Positions 8,732 to 17,044 of a stretch of DNA of 64,000 nt are shown here, piece after piece. The DNA is from Bradyrhizobium diazoefficiens (GTDB lineage Bacteria > Pseudomonadota > Alphaproteobacteria > Rhizobiales > Xanthobacteraceae): contig NZ_CP067101.1 of NCBI RefSeq assembly GCF_016616425.1, positions 4,526,001-4,590,000 of the forward strand, written 5' to 3'. How positions within the stretch are numbered: the stretch's first letter is position 1; each line of letters opens with the position of its first letter. A program made the position numbers and the translations under genes. Below the pieces are notes generated by a model. That model had not been told where the DNA came from. It saw only the letters and a list, made by a program, of their open reading frames with translations, and searched no databases.

Positions 8732-10153
8732 CTACCTCAGCCCGAACCAGAGCGTGGCGATCCCGAGGAAGGAGAAGAAGCCGACGACGTCGGTCACTGT
8801 CGTAACGAAGGTGCCGGAGGCCACCGCAGGATCGGCCCTGACGCGTTCGAGCGCCATCGGAATCAGGATGCCGCCGAGCGCGCCGGCGATGAGGTTGCAG
8901 ACCATCGCAAGCCCGATGACGATGCCGAGGCCGGGAATCTTGAACCAGGCCACCGCCGCGATGCCCGTGATCACGGCAAAGGCGAGACCATTGATCAGGC
9001 CGACCAGGCCCTCGCGCATCACCACGCGCCAGGCATTGGAGGAGCCGAGCTCGCGCGTCGCCAGCGCCCGCACCGCCACGGTCATGGTCTGGGTGGCGGC
9101 ATTGCCGCCCTGGCTCGCCACGATCGGCGCCAGCACGGCGAGCGCGACCATCTTTTCGAGCTGGCCCTCGAACAGGCCGAGCACCGAGGACGCCAGAAAG
9201 GCGGTGGCGAGATTGACCAGGAGCCAGTTGAAGCGGCCGCGTGCAATCGTCAGGAAGGTGTCCGACAGCTCTTCGTCGCTGGTGACGCCGCCGAGCGCCT
9301 TGAGATCCTCGTCCGCCTCCTCCTCGATGACGTCGACGACGTCGTCGACGGTGATGACGCCGACCAGGCGATCCTGGGTGTCAAGGACAGGCGCGGCGAC
9401 GAGGTTGTACTTGCCGAACATGTGCGCCACCTCCTCCTGGTCCTCCAGGACGGAGACGCGGCGGCGGTCCTCGTCGGTCAGCTCGGTAAGCGGCACCGGC
9501 CGGCGTGCGCGCAGGAGCACGTCGAGCGGCACCGCGCCCTGCCAGTGCTGGTCCTTGTCGACGACGTAGATCTCGTAGAAGCGGTCGGGCAGATCCGGCG
9601 TCTCGCGCATGTAGTCGATCGCCTGGCCCACGGTGAAATCCTGCGGCACCGCGATGAACTCGGTCTGCATCCGGCGGCCGGCGGAATTCTCCGGATACAG
9701 CAGACTGCGCTCGAGCGCGACACGCTCGCGTAGCGGCAGCTTCTCGAGGATCTCTTCCTGGTCGGCCTCGTTCAGGGTTTCCAGGAGCTCGACCGCGTCG
9801 TCGGATTCGAGCTCGCGGACGCCCTCGGCGACCGTCTCCGGCGGCAGCTCCTCGAGGATCTCCTCGCGCACGGCCTCGTCGACTTCGTTCAGCGCGGAGA
9901 AGTCGAAATCGCGCCCGGTCAGCTCGACCAGACGGACGCGTTCGTCAGGCTCCAGGGCGCCGATCAGATCGCCGAGATCGGCCTCGTGCAGCTCGGCGAC
10001 GCACGCGCGCAGCGATACGCTGTCGCCAGCCTCGATTGCACGGGCGATCTCCTCGACGAATTCGTAACGAATTTCGCCGTCTTCATTGCGCATCGGCACG
10101 TGGTCGAGTACCGAATCCGCGGCGGATAGGGCAACGTCCATATGTTCATCCAT
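8732..10153 (-). CDS. mgtE: Magnesium transporter MgtE
   Basis: A Mg2+ channel/transporter of the inner membrane, 473 aa. Domain order: N-terminal MgtE N superhelical domain (about residues 40-150, LHEADLGDLIGALEPDER), a pair of CBS domains that sense Mg2+ (about 155-275, ending VDDVVDVIEEEADED), the connecting helix, then five membrane helices with APIVASQGGNAATQTM lining the pore. The ATG at 10153 is chosen; an in-frame ATG four codons on is also possible. Confidence 0.94.
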   Translation of the reverse strand: MDEHMDVALSAADSVLDHVPMRNEDGEIRYEFVEEIARAIEAGDSVSLRACVAELHEADLGDLIGALEPDERVRLVELTGRDFDFSALNEVDEAVREEILEELPPETVAEGVRELESDDAVELLETLNEADQEEILEKLPLRERVALERSLLYPENSAGRRMQTEFIAVPQDFTVGQAIDYMRETPDLPDRFYEIYVVDKDQHWQGAVPLDVLLRARRPVPLTELTDEDRRRVSVLEDQEEVAHMFGKYNLVAAPVLDTQDRLVGVITVDDVVDVIEEEADEDLKALGGVTSDEELSDTFLTIARGRFNWLLVNLATAFLASSVLGLFEGQLEKMVALAVLAPIVASQGGNAATQTMTVAVRALATRELGSSNAWRVVMREGLVGLINGLAFAVITGIAAVAWFKIPGLGIVIGLAMVCNLIAGALGGILIPMALERVRADPAVASGTFVTTVTDVVGFFSFLGIATLWFGLR

Positions 10154-10236
10154 GGCGCGCCTCGCCGTTTGACAGGTTGGAACGAATGGTCCGGGCTGAC
10201 GGTTCAGGCAATACCCACAAGGCGACTCTGAGCGCA

Positions 10237-11043
10237 ATGACAAAGATGCTTCGACCGAGGTGGACCGCGATATCGCTGGGCGCAGCCCTTGCGGCCCTCA
10301 CCGGCATTGCCTCGGTCGCGGCCGCCGAATGCCCGCGCAAGGACGCGCTCGGCACCTCGCGCGTGCTGGGCGTCGACGCCAAGACCACGCCGCGCGTGGG
10401 CTTGAAGAGCTTTCCGCAGACGCTGCCGCTGGCCGACCACGAGGTCGTGCTGACCTTCGACGACGGGCCGAACCCGCCGACGACGTCGAAGGTGCTGGCG
10501 GCGCTGGCACAGGAATGCGTGCGCGCGACCTTCTTCCTGATCGGCCTGCACGCCTCCGCGTATCCCGACATGGTCAAGCGCATCGCCCGCGAAGGCCACA
10601 CCATCGGCCACCACACCTTCTCGCATCCGTTCATGGCGCGGATACCGTTCGACAAGGCGAAGAGCGAGATCGACCGCGGCATTGCGGCCGACGAGATGGC
10701 ACTGCACGGCACCTCGACGACGACGCCCTCGACACCGTTTTTCCGCTTTCCTTATTTCGAAGGGACGCCGGCGCTGCTCGACCTGCTCCAGTCGCGCGGC
10801 ATCGTCGTGTTCGGGGCCGACCTGTGGGCCAGCGACTGGGACGAGATCACGCCGGAGCAGGAATTGAAGCTCGTCACCGAGCGCCTCGCCGCCTCCCGCA
10901 AAGGCATCGTCCTCTTCCACGACACCAAGGCGCGCACGGCCGCGATCATGCCGGCCTTCCTGCGGTATCTGAGAGAGAACGGTTTTCACGTGGTTCACGT
11001 CGTACCGGCTGGCGTGCTTCAGAAGAATGCCGATGTTCGCTGA
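10237..11043 (+). CDS. Secreted polysaccharide deacetylase (NodB domain), copy 1
   Basis: A carbohydrate esterase family 4 enzyme, 268 aa, removing N-acetyl groups from a glycan such as peptidoglycan or an exopolysaccharide. A signal peptide (about residues 1-30, AALAALTGIASVAAAE) indicates export. The metal-site motifs are present: TFDDGPNP, HHTFSHP and a late IVLFHDTKART. Upstream in-frame starts exist (for example ATG at 10186), but the signal peptide fits the ATG at 10237. A close paralogue follows 177 bases downstream. Confidence 0.88.
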   Translation: MTKMLRPRWTAISLGAALAALTGIASVAAAECPRKDALGTSRVLGVDAKTTPRVGLKSFPQTLPLADHEVVLTFDDGPNPPTTSKVLAALAQECVRATFFLIGLHASAYPDMVKRIAREGHTIGHHTFSHPFMARIPFDKAKSEIDRGIAADEMALHGTSTTTPSTPFFRFPYFEGTPALLDLLQSRGIVVFGADLWASDWDEITPEQELKLVTERLAASRKGIVLFHDTKARTAAIMPAFLRYLRENGFHVVHVVPAGVLQKNADVR

Positions 11044-11220
11044 TGCCGGAATGTCACGCCGGCGCAAAATGGGGTGATTTGCCCCTATTAACACTCTGTT
11101 CATGCTAGGCCATGCAAATGGATGGGGACTTTGCGCTGGGAAGAGTTCTTTGCGCCTGAACCGTTTCCCGACGTCTCCGACCTATTATGGCGGCAATCGC
11201 GCATGAGGACAGGCGGGTTC

Positions 11221-12498
11221 ATGATCGGAACTGGCGTGGTATTGCGAACGCGATCGTGGATCGTCCTTTGCCTCGGTGGATTCCTTGGATGTTCGACCAT
11301 CGGATCGCCGGCGGCGCTTGCGGCCGACTGCCCGGGCCATCCGGACGCGCTCGGCACGTCCCGCACCCTCGTGGTCGATCCGCGCGAGCATCCGCGCATC
11401 GGCACCATGCAGTACCGCGAGACCCTGCCGCTTAGGGATCACGAGGTCGTCCTGACCTTCGACGACGGTCCGTTGCCGAAATATTCCAACCAGGTGCTGC
11501 AGATCCTCGCCGACGAGTGCATCAAGGCGACCTTCTTCATCATCGGCAGCCAGGCCAAGGCGAACCCGGAAGGCGTGCGCAAGCTGGTGGCGGCGGGCCA
11601 CACCGTCGGCACCCACAGCATGACCCATCCGCTGACATTCGACCGGATGCCGATCGAGAAGGCCGAGGCCGAGATCAACGGCGGTATCGAATGGACCTCG
11701 GCTGCGATGACCGATCCGTCCAAGCTGGCGCCGTTCTTCCGCATTCCCGGCCTGATGCGCGCCGAGGGCGTCGAGAACTATCTGATCTCACGCGGCATCC
11801 AGGTCTGGAGCGCCGACTTCCCGGCCGACGACTGGCGCCATGTGTCGTCCGATCGCGTCTATCAGCTCGCGATCCAGCGGCTGGAGGCCAAGGGCAAGGG
11901 CATCCTGCTGCTGCACGACATCCAGGCCCGCACGGTGGCGGCGCTGCCGAAGATCATCCGCGACCTCAAGGCGCGCGGCTATCGCATCGTGCATGTGGTG
12001 CCGGCGACCGCCGACCGGCCGGCGACGCCGACCACGCCGGTCGAGTGGCTGCTGCATCCGCCGACCGAGACGGTGCCGATCGCGCGCTGGCCGACTGTCC
12101 CGAACTTCGTGTTCACGCAGACCAAAACGCTTCCGGCGCCCTTGCTCGCCGATCTCGATCTGCCGACCGAGCATCAGCCGCTGCTGCCGCGCCGGACCGT
12201 GGCGCAGGCCAATGTCGCGGCCACCCTGCCCGTGCCCGGCCGCGCTCTGTTTGCGATCCCGGAAGGCTCGGTCGAGGTGCTACTGTCGACGACATTGTCG
12301 CGGCGCGCCGCGACGCGGCTCGCAATGGCGGCCGAGACGCCGCATGCGGCCAGGGGCAAGGCTGCAAAAGGCAAGACGGCCAAGCTCCAGGCTCGGCACG
12401 CCGCGCATCCGGCACCCGCCACACCGAAGCATGCCACGCAGATCAAGGGCGCTACGCCGCACCCGACCCGCCTCGCCAGTCTGAAGAAGCGCGCTTAG
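11221..12498 (+). CDS. Secreted polysaccharide deacetylase (NodB domain), copy 2, with C-terminal extension
   Basis: A 425-aa paralogue of the preceding gene. It has a signal peptide (to about residue 40, STIGSPAALAADC), the shared opening CPGHPDALGTSRTL, and the catalytic motifs LTFDDGPLP, THSMTHPL and ILLLHDIQART. It differs by a roughly 150-residue Ala/Pro/Lys-rich, basic C-terminal extension that could bind the cell wall or polyanions. Other in-frame starts at 11203 and 11122 are possible. The pair probably arose by tandem duplication. Confidence 0.87.
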   Translation: MIGTGVVLRTRSWIVLCLGGFLGCSTIGSPAALAADCPGHPDALGTSRTLVVDPREHPRIGTMQYRETLPLRDHEVVLTFDDGPLPKYSNQVLQILADECIKATFFIIGSQAKANPEGVRKLVAAGHTVGTHSMTHPLTFDRMPIEKAEAEINGGIEWTSAAMTDPSKLAPFFRIPGLMRAEGVENYLISRGIQVWSADFPADDWRHVSSDRVYQLAIQRLEAKGKGILLLHDIQARTVAALPKIIRDLKARGYRIVHVVPATADRPATPTTPVEWLLHPPTETVPIARWPTVPNFVFTQTKTLPAPLLADLDLPTEHQPLLPRRTVAQANVAATLPVPGRALFAIPEGSVEVLLSTTLSRRAATRLAMAAETPHAARGKAAKGKTAKLQARHAAHPAPATPKHATQIKGATPHPTRLASLKKRA

Positions 12499-12501
12499 CC
12501 C

Positions 12502-12876
12502 CTACTGCCGCACGATGGCGGCGACGCAGAGCAGCACGATCAGCGCCAGGAAGAACAGGTCCATGTAGGACTTGACCTCGCCGTCACGCCGCAGCCGCGC
12601 GACGTCGGCGACGACCTGCCTGCGCGCGTTCGTTCCTCCGGAGCTGTCGTTGATCGGGCCCTGAAGGCGCCTGGTCTCGGCTTCCAGCTTCTCGATCTTC
12701 TGGAAGAAATAGAACGCGCGCAGCGTCGAGGCTGCGCGCATCGCGGCATAGACCAGCACCAGGATCGCCAGGATTGCCCGGTTCGGATATTTCTCCATGA
12801 AGTTCAGGCTGAAATAGACGACCGCCATAAAGGCGAAGTTGGTGACGAAGCGATAGACGAAGCTGAGAAGGGCCAT
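12502..12876 (-). CDS. Small membrane protein, unknown function
   Basis: A 124-aa protein with about three hydrophobic helices: VYRFVTNFAFMAVVYFSLNF near the start, AILAILVLVYAAM, and FFLALIVLLCVAAIV at the end. A charged, probably coiled-coil segment (FFQKIEKLEAETRRLQG) sits between the second and third. No family is recognised. It converges on the deacetylase gene, with three bases between the stops. The start at 12876 is the first ATG before the first helix. Confidence 0.6.
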   Translation of the reverse strand: MALLSFVYRFVTNFAFMAVVYFSLNFMEKYPNRAILAILVLVYAAMRAASTLRAFYFFQKIEKLEAETRRLQGPINDSSGGTNARRQVVADVARLRRDGEVKSYMDLFFLALIVLLCVAAIVRQ

Positions 12877-13160
12877 GCTGGCTCGAGCCTTGAGAGGGCG
12901 CAACCGGGATCGTGTTGCGGAACGGGATCGTGGGAGCTAGACCGGAACGGCCCGCCGGCCGGATGCCGTCGCGATCCGTCTACGCCAACTTTGTTTCAAC
13001 AAAGATACTGCAAGCCGCCGCCTTTTAGCCATACGCGGCCATAATGCAAACCGGACCGGTGACCATCGCCCTGCCCCGTGCAGCGCGCCCGCAACACACT
13101 CATGGCGATTTGGCGGAAGTCGCGATAGACTGTCCCTGCCGTCACATCTGGGGTCTGCCG

Positions 13161-13418
13161 ATGCCGAAGAAGGGAATCACCGGCCATGACGACTGGGTTC
13201 TGACCGAAGCGCTCGCGACCGCCCTGGTCGCGCTGGAGCAGCTCGAACCAAAGCACCAGCCGAACGCGCATATGGACGACATCCGCAAGATGCTCTCCAG
13301 CGGCAAGGAGCCGGCGGCGGTGAGGCTGCACCTCGCCCAGGCCAAATGCCGCCTGTTTCCCGACCTCGACCCGCTGGAGATCTACCGGGAATACGGCATT
13401 GGCGAGGAATATGGCTGA
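13161..13418 (+). CDS. Conserved hypothetical protein (85 aa)
   Basis: A soluble helical protein beginning MPKKGITGHDDWVLTEALAT, with a repeat-like HMDDIRKMLSSGKEPAAVRL and ending YGIGEEYG. It resembles small bradyrhizobial proteins of unknown role. The frame is open upstream, but residues before 13161 look non-coding. It converges with the 61-aa gene at 13441. Confidence 0.6.
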   Translation: MPKKGITGHDDWVLTEALATALVALEQLEPKHQPNAHMDDIRKMLSSGKEPAAVRLHLAQAKCRLFPDLDPLEIYREYGIGEEYG

Positions 13419-13440
13419 AGGGCCCGGCGATCGATCGGCC

Positions 13441-13626
13441 TTAAGGCCCACCCGCAATCGATCCCGCGATCGCCATGACCAGCGCGCCAAGGTCGATCTT
13501 CCCGTTGACGATCAGCTCCTCCGAGCTCGCATCGTCCGAGCCTTGAACCTTCAGGGATTGCGGCCGGTTGGCGGACTGTCGCTGCAGCTCGCCGATGATG
13601 GCCTCCTTCAGTTTTTCTTCCAGCAT
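13441..13626 (-). CDS. Small hypothetical protein (61 aa)
   Basis: Reads MLEEKLKEAIIGELQRQS at the start and ends in a hydrophobic ALVMAIAGSIAGGP, suggesting an amphipathic helix plus a short hydrophobic tail. It lies 11 bases downstream of the DUF326 gene on the same strand, so it is probably co-transcribed. No function is known. Confidence 0.55.
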   Translation of the reverse strand: MLEEKLKEAIIGELQRQSANRPQSLKVQGSDDASSEELIVNGKIDLGALVMAIAGSIAGGP

Positions 13627-13637
13627 GGGCTCTGTCC

Positions 13638-13967
13638 TCAGGCCGCCATCGCGCGGCAGGATTGCGCACAGGAGCGGCATATGGCGACGCATTCGTCCAT
13701 GCCGCCGACCCGCTCGCAGTCGGCGGCGCACTCATTGCAGATTTCGGCGCATTCGCCGCAGGTGTGCCGGTGATGCGGCGTGTTGATCAGCATGAAATGC
13801 GCGGCCGTCCGACACATTTCGGCGCAGGCCATCATCAGGCGGAAGTGCTTCGGCTCGACGTGCTTGCCGCCGGTCTCGAGGCAATGGTTCATCGCCGTGC
13901 CGAGACACGTCTGATAGCAGCTCATGCAGAGCGCGATGCAGCGGGTCATGTCCTCGGATTGAGCCAT
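13638..13967 (-). CDS. Four-helix bundle copper-binding protein (DUF326 type)
   Basis: A 109-aa Cys-rich protein of the DUF326/Csp family. Cysteines recur with CxxxC spacing along helices: CIALCMSCYQTC, MACAEMC, CGECAEICNECAADC, CVAICRSCAQSC. In characterised Csp proteins such cysteines fill the core of a four-helix bundle and store Cu(I). No signal peptide is seen, so a cytosolic (Csp3-like) role is likely. GGAG lies seven bases upstream of the ATG. It follows the relic of an FAD oxidoreductase and a flavoprotein in the same direction. Confidence 0.88.
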   Translation of the reverse strand: MAQSEDMTRCIALCMSCYQTCLGTAMNHCLETGGKHVEPKHFRLMMACAEMCRTAAHFMLINTPHHRHTCGECAEICNECAADCERVGGMDECVAICRSCAQSCRAMAA

Positions 13968-14027
13968 TTGTTGTCTCCAGTTGGGCATCCCCAGTTCCGC
14001 CCAACCCAAGCGAGGCTTTGATCGTTC

Positions 14028-14157
14028 CTGCCGGCGGGCCGATTTGGCATCCGGGGAACCGGGGATGCGGCTGGTCAAAGCGCGCCAGATAGATCGCGGC
14101 CATCAGTCCGGCGGGGCCGCCGCCGACGACCAGGCAATCGAGCCGCGTGCTGGTCAT
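14028..14157 (-). pseudogene. N-terminal relic of an NAD(P)/FAD-dependent oxidoreductase
   Basis: The first 27 codons read as the dinucleotide-binding start of a thioredoxin-reductase-like flavoenzyme (LDCLVVGGGPAGLMAAIYLARF). A few residues resembling a later block (HPRFPGCQIG) follow, and then homology stops. The ATG overlaps the stop of the upstream flavoprotein gene as ATGA, the classic sign of a translationally coupled operon. The gene has therefore lost almost all of its body by deletion. The DUF326 gene starts shortly after. Confidence 0.65.
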
Positions 14158-15230
14158 TTGGGGTTCGGGTCCTGAAGACCGGCGCCGGGCTCCTGAAGCC
14201 GTCCGCTACGCGCCAGCCGGACTGCGTTGCCCAGCGCGCGCGCCGCGTTCTGCACGTTCTGCTGAAATTTCCCGTCCTCGTCGAGCTCGTGATGCGAGGT
14301 GGCATATGGCTCCATGTAACCGACATAGCCGTCGAGCTCGGCAAAGCGGCCCGCCGAGATCAGCTTCATGTCGGTCAGCCAGTCCGACAAGGCGCGGCGC
14401 ACGCCCTCGGCGCCGACGGCATCGCCGTGCACGACGACGCCGAAATGACGGCCGGCGAGATGGCGCGGATAGGGCCAGCCCTTCAGCTCCATCGCCTTGG
14501 CTTCAGCGGCCGTCTTGCCATGCGTCGAGGTCGGATCGGGATTGCCGCCGTCGGCGCAGACCATGCGGTCCATCATCGCCTTGAGCCCGGCGGGCACGTG
14601 ATACCAGTTCACCGGCGCCACGATCAGAATGCCGTGGGCGGCGACCCACAGCGGATAGACCTCGTTCATCCAGTCGTGGGTCTGGCCCAGCGAGTAATTC
14701 GGATAACAGCTGCACGGCCAGTGGCAGAGCGGCATGGCGGTACCGACACAGGTTTTGCAGGGATGGATGGTCTTGCCGAACTCCGAGGCGAGACGCGACA
14801 GATCGAGAATGTCGACGGCAAACCCCATCTCGACGAAAACAGGCTCGGCCAGCTTGACCAGGCGCCAGGTCTTGGACATCTCGCCGGGACAGGTGTGCTC
14901 GCTGCGCGCCGAGCCGTTGATCACGAGGATGCGCGGCGTCTCGTTCGCATCGTCGTGCCGCCGCTGCGCTTCCAGGATTTTTTCGCGCGCATCGAGCCAA
15001 TCGATGGCGATGTCGTAGTCGGGGTCGGCAAATCCGGGCCCCGCCTTCCGCGTCAAGGGCGCCTTGCGCGAATGGCTGTAGGCATCCCAGGCCGCATCGG
15101 TGATGGCATCGAGCTCCCGTTGCAGCGGGGCAAAGGCGGGATCGACGAACTGGTCTTTGTAACGCCGTTCGAACTCCTCGCGCGACAGCTTGACCGGCGG
15201 CATCCCCTTGCGAATTTCGGCTTCCGTCAT
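14154..15230 (-). CDS. NADPH-dependent FMN reductase-like flavoprotein
   Basis: A 358-aa protein with a flavodoxin-like fold in residues about 95-280: RILVINGSARSEHTCPGEMS is the phosphate-binding loop, VAPVNWYHVPAGLKAMMDR the second FMN-contact loop. An unusual Cys-rich segment (KTCVGTAMPLCHWPCSCYPN, about 160-180) may bind metal or be redox-active. The N-terminal 90 residues are an added helical region. The ATG at 15230 has GGAG seven bases upstream. It heads the run containing the oxidoreductase relic, DUF326 protein and 61-aa protein. Confidence 0.82.
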   Translation of the reverse strand: MTEAEIRKGMPPVKLSREEFERRYKDQFVDPAFAPLQRELDAITDAAWDAYSHSRKAPLTRKAGPGFADPDYDIAIDWLDAREKILEAQRRHDDANETPRILVINGSARSEHTCPGEMSKTWRLVKLAEPVFVEMGFAVDILDLSRLASEFGKTIHPCKTCVGTAMPLCHWPCSCYPNYSLGQTHDWMNEVYPLWVAAHGILIVAPVNWYHVPAGLKAMMDRMVCADGGNPDPTSTHGKTAAEAKAMELKGWPYPRHLAGRHFGVVVHGDAVGAEGVRRALSDWLTDMKLISAGRFAELDGYVGYMEPYATSHHELDEDGKFQQNVQNAARALGNAVRLARSGRLQEPGAGLQDPNPK

Positions 15231-15409
15231 GCTGACTCCGGGTGAAGTCGAATATCGTCGACCAACCCGGCGCGCTGCGCGCGGTTCCAGTCCGTCCTAC
15301 TGGCGAACGACGACGCTCATTGGACTTTCACAAGGCCCGCCTCGCATCGCCTGCGCCGGAACCGAAGTGCTGATTCATATGTTCATGAAGCACTTGCAGG
15401 AGGATCATC

Positions 15410-15694
15410 ATGGCTAAAGCAGCATGGAAACGCTCGGGCTCACCGATCGGCCGCAAAGGACCGCGCAAGGCCGATCCAGCGTACAAGCGCCGGACGCGCC
15501 AGCCCTGGACGCCCGCGGATGTGAGCAAGCTGAAGCAGCTCGCAAAGGGCAACACGCCCACCGGCGTCATGAGCATCAAGCTTCAGCGCCCGATCGCGGC
15601 CATTCGCAGCAAGGCGCAGCGCGAGGGAATTTCACTCCGGCCCGTCAACCGCTCGCCCTACAATCGGCGGACCAAATCGGCCAAGCGGCGTTGA
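15410..15694 (+). CDS. Small basic DNA-binding-like protein (94 aa)
   Basis: A strongly basic protein. Residues about 31-65 (WTPADVSKLKQLAKGNTPTG through PIAAIRSKAQREGI) resemble the short helix-turn-helix at the N-terminus of GcrA or SANT/Myb-like domains. Flanks are rich in Lys/Arg, suggesting nucleic-acid binding. A strong AGGAGG ribosome site precedes the ATG. No partner gene is evident. The function is inferred only from composition and this faint resemblance. Confidence 0.68.
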   Translation: MAKAAWKRSGSPIGRKGPRKADPAYKRRTRQPWTPADVSKLKQLAKGNTPTGVMSIKLQRPIAAIRSKAQREGISLRPVNRSPYNRRTKSAKRR

Positions 15695-15721
15695 CCCACG
15701 CAACGCCGGGCCACGCCGACC

Positions 15722-15921
15722 CTAGTTCGGCGGCTGCAAGCCCGGCGACCGCAACCGTTCGCTCATCTGAGAGCCTGTTTCCGCCTGACGCGCCTTGCGC
15801 AACATCTCATCGCGAGCCGCGCCGGCGGAAGCGATTTGGCCTCTTCGCGCAGCCGCTCCGCTTCGGCGGCCAAGCGCGTCTCCAGCAAATCGGTTCGCGT
15901 AGCTCGACGCCGCGTTTCCAT
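15722..15921 (-). pseudogene. Frameshifted small conserved gene (67 codons)
   Basis: From the ATG at 15921 the frame reads METRRRATRTDLLETRLAAE through EEAKSLPP. From about 15823 the protein continues in another frame as DEMLRKARQAETGSQMSERL and RSPGLQPPN. Joined, they form a small protein of a type I recognise from bradyrhizobia. The span is 200 bases, one short of 67 codons, and the break lies in a short GG run near 15823, so one G appears to be missing. This may be a true mutation or a sequencing error. A GGGAG ribosome site precedes the ATG. Confidence 0.65.
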
Positions 15922-16110
15922 GAGGGGTTCTCCCTGATTTCAACCGGTCTGAGCGCTTCGTTTGCGTTCTTACCGGTAAGGCCATTTTGCGCGATGCCAG
16001 ATTTACAACGTTCCAGAAGCGGAACGGTTTCGGGATCAAGTGAGCCGGCCTCATCGCGGCAGGGTCGATTCCGTCTTGCGGGTTTTCGCGGAGATCGCGG
16101 CGGACCAGCT

Positions 16111-16893
16111 CTACGACTTCGCGGTGCCGGGCTCGGCCATCTTGCGGTGTTGCCTGGCCAGCATCTCGTTCGGCGTGACGTTGGCAACCGTGGTCTGAAT
16201 CTTGTTCTTCAGCCCGGTCACGACATGGGAATCCCCGCGCAGCATCGCCTCGAAGCCCGCCTTGGCGACCTGGTATGCGTCGTCCTTCTGCTCGGTGCCG
16301 ACCTTGGTGTCCATCATCTCGGCACGACGGAAGAACTCGGTCTCGGTCGCGCCGGGCATCAGGCAGGTGACGGTGACGCCGCTGTCGCGCAGCTCCTCGC
16401 GCAGTGCGAAGGAGAATGAATCGAGGAAGGCCTTGCTGGCGTTATAGGCCGCCTGAAAGCTGCCCGGCATAAAGCCGGCAATCGAACCCGTGATCAGGAT
16501 GCGGCCGGCATTACGTCGGAGCATCTCGTTGGCCGTACGGTGGATCAGGTACAGCGTGCCGGTAATGTTGGTGTCGATGAGATGTTTCACCCTGGCAAAG
16601 TCCTGATCAAGGAATGCCTTGCCGAGGCCGACGCCGGCATTGGCCAGCAAGGCGTCGACCGGTCGGTCGCCGACGGCGCCGCAGAGCTTGTCGACCCCTT
16701 CCGTGGTGGAAAGATCGGCCTCGACCGGCTCCACGCTGCCTCCGAGCCTGCGCAGATCGACGGCCACCCGTTCGATCTGCGGCTCATCCGCGGCGATGAC
16801 GAGGTTGAAACCTGCCTGGGCGCAGCACCGGGCGAGTTCCAGGCCGATGCCGGTGGAGGCGCCGGTGACGACAGCGAGATGATTGGCGGGCAT
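16111..16893 (-). CDS. Short-chain dehydrogenase/reductase
   Basis: A 260-aa NAD(P)-dependent oxidoreductase of the classical SDR type. Motifs: TGASTGIGLEL (cofactor loop, residues 10-20), NAG in LLANAGVG, Ser in ILITGSIAG and the YNASK catalytic pair (about residues 155-160). The C-terminal part (TEFFRRAEMMD, MLARQHRKMAEP) resembles DltE-like SDRs. The substrate is not predictable. It is divergent from the alcohol dehydrogenase gene. Confidence 0.9.
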   Translation of the reverse strand: MPANHLAVVTGASTGIGLELARCCAQAGFNLVIAADEPQIERVAVDLRRLGGSVEPVEADLSTTEGVDKLCGAVGDRPVDALLANAGVGLGKAFLDQDFARVKHLIDTNITGTLYLIHRTANEMLRRNAGRILITGSIAGFMPGSFQAAYNASKAFLDSFSFALREELRDSGVTVTCLMPGATETEFFRRAEMMDTKVGTEQKDDAYQVAKAGFEAMLRGDSHVVTGLKNKIQTTVANVTPNEMLARQHRKMAEPGTAKS

Positions 16894-17044
16894 GTCACAT
16901 CCCCTTGAGGTGAGATGATGACGCCCAATCACTCCGTCGCCAGCTCGTTCCTATTCGTTGCAATGCGAAGAATTGCGTGTCGCTTAGCAACCATCGTTCA
17001 TCCCTGGACTTAGATGCCAACCGGTTCAGCCGAGAGGACGGAAG

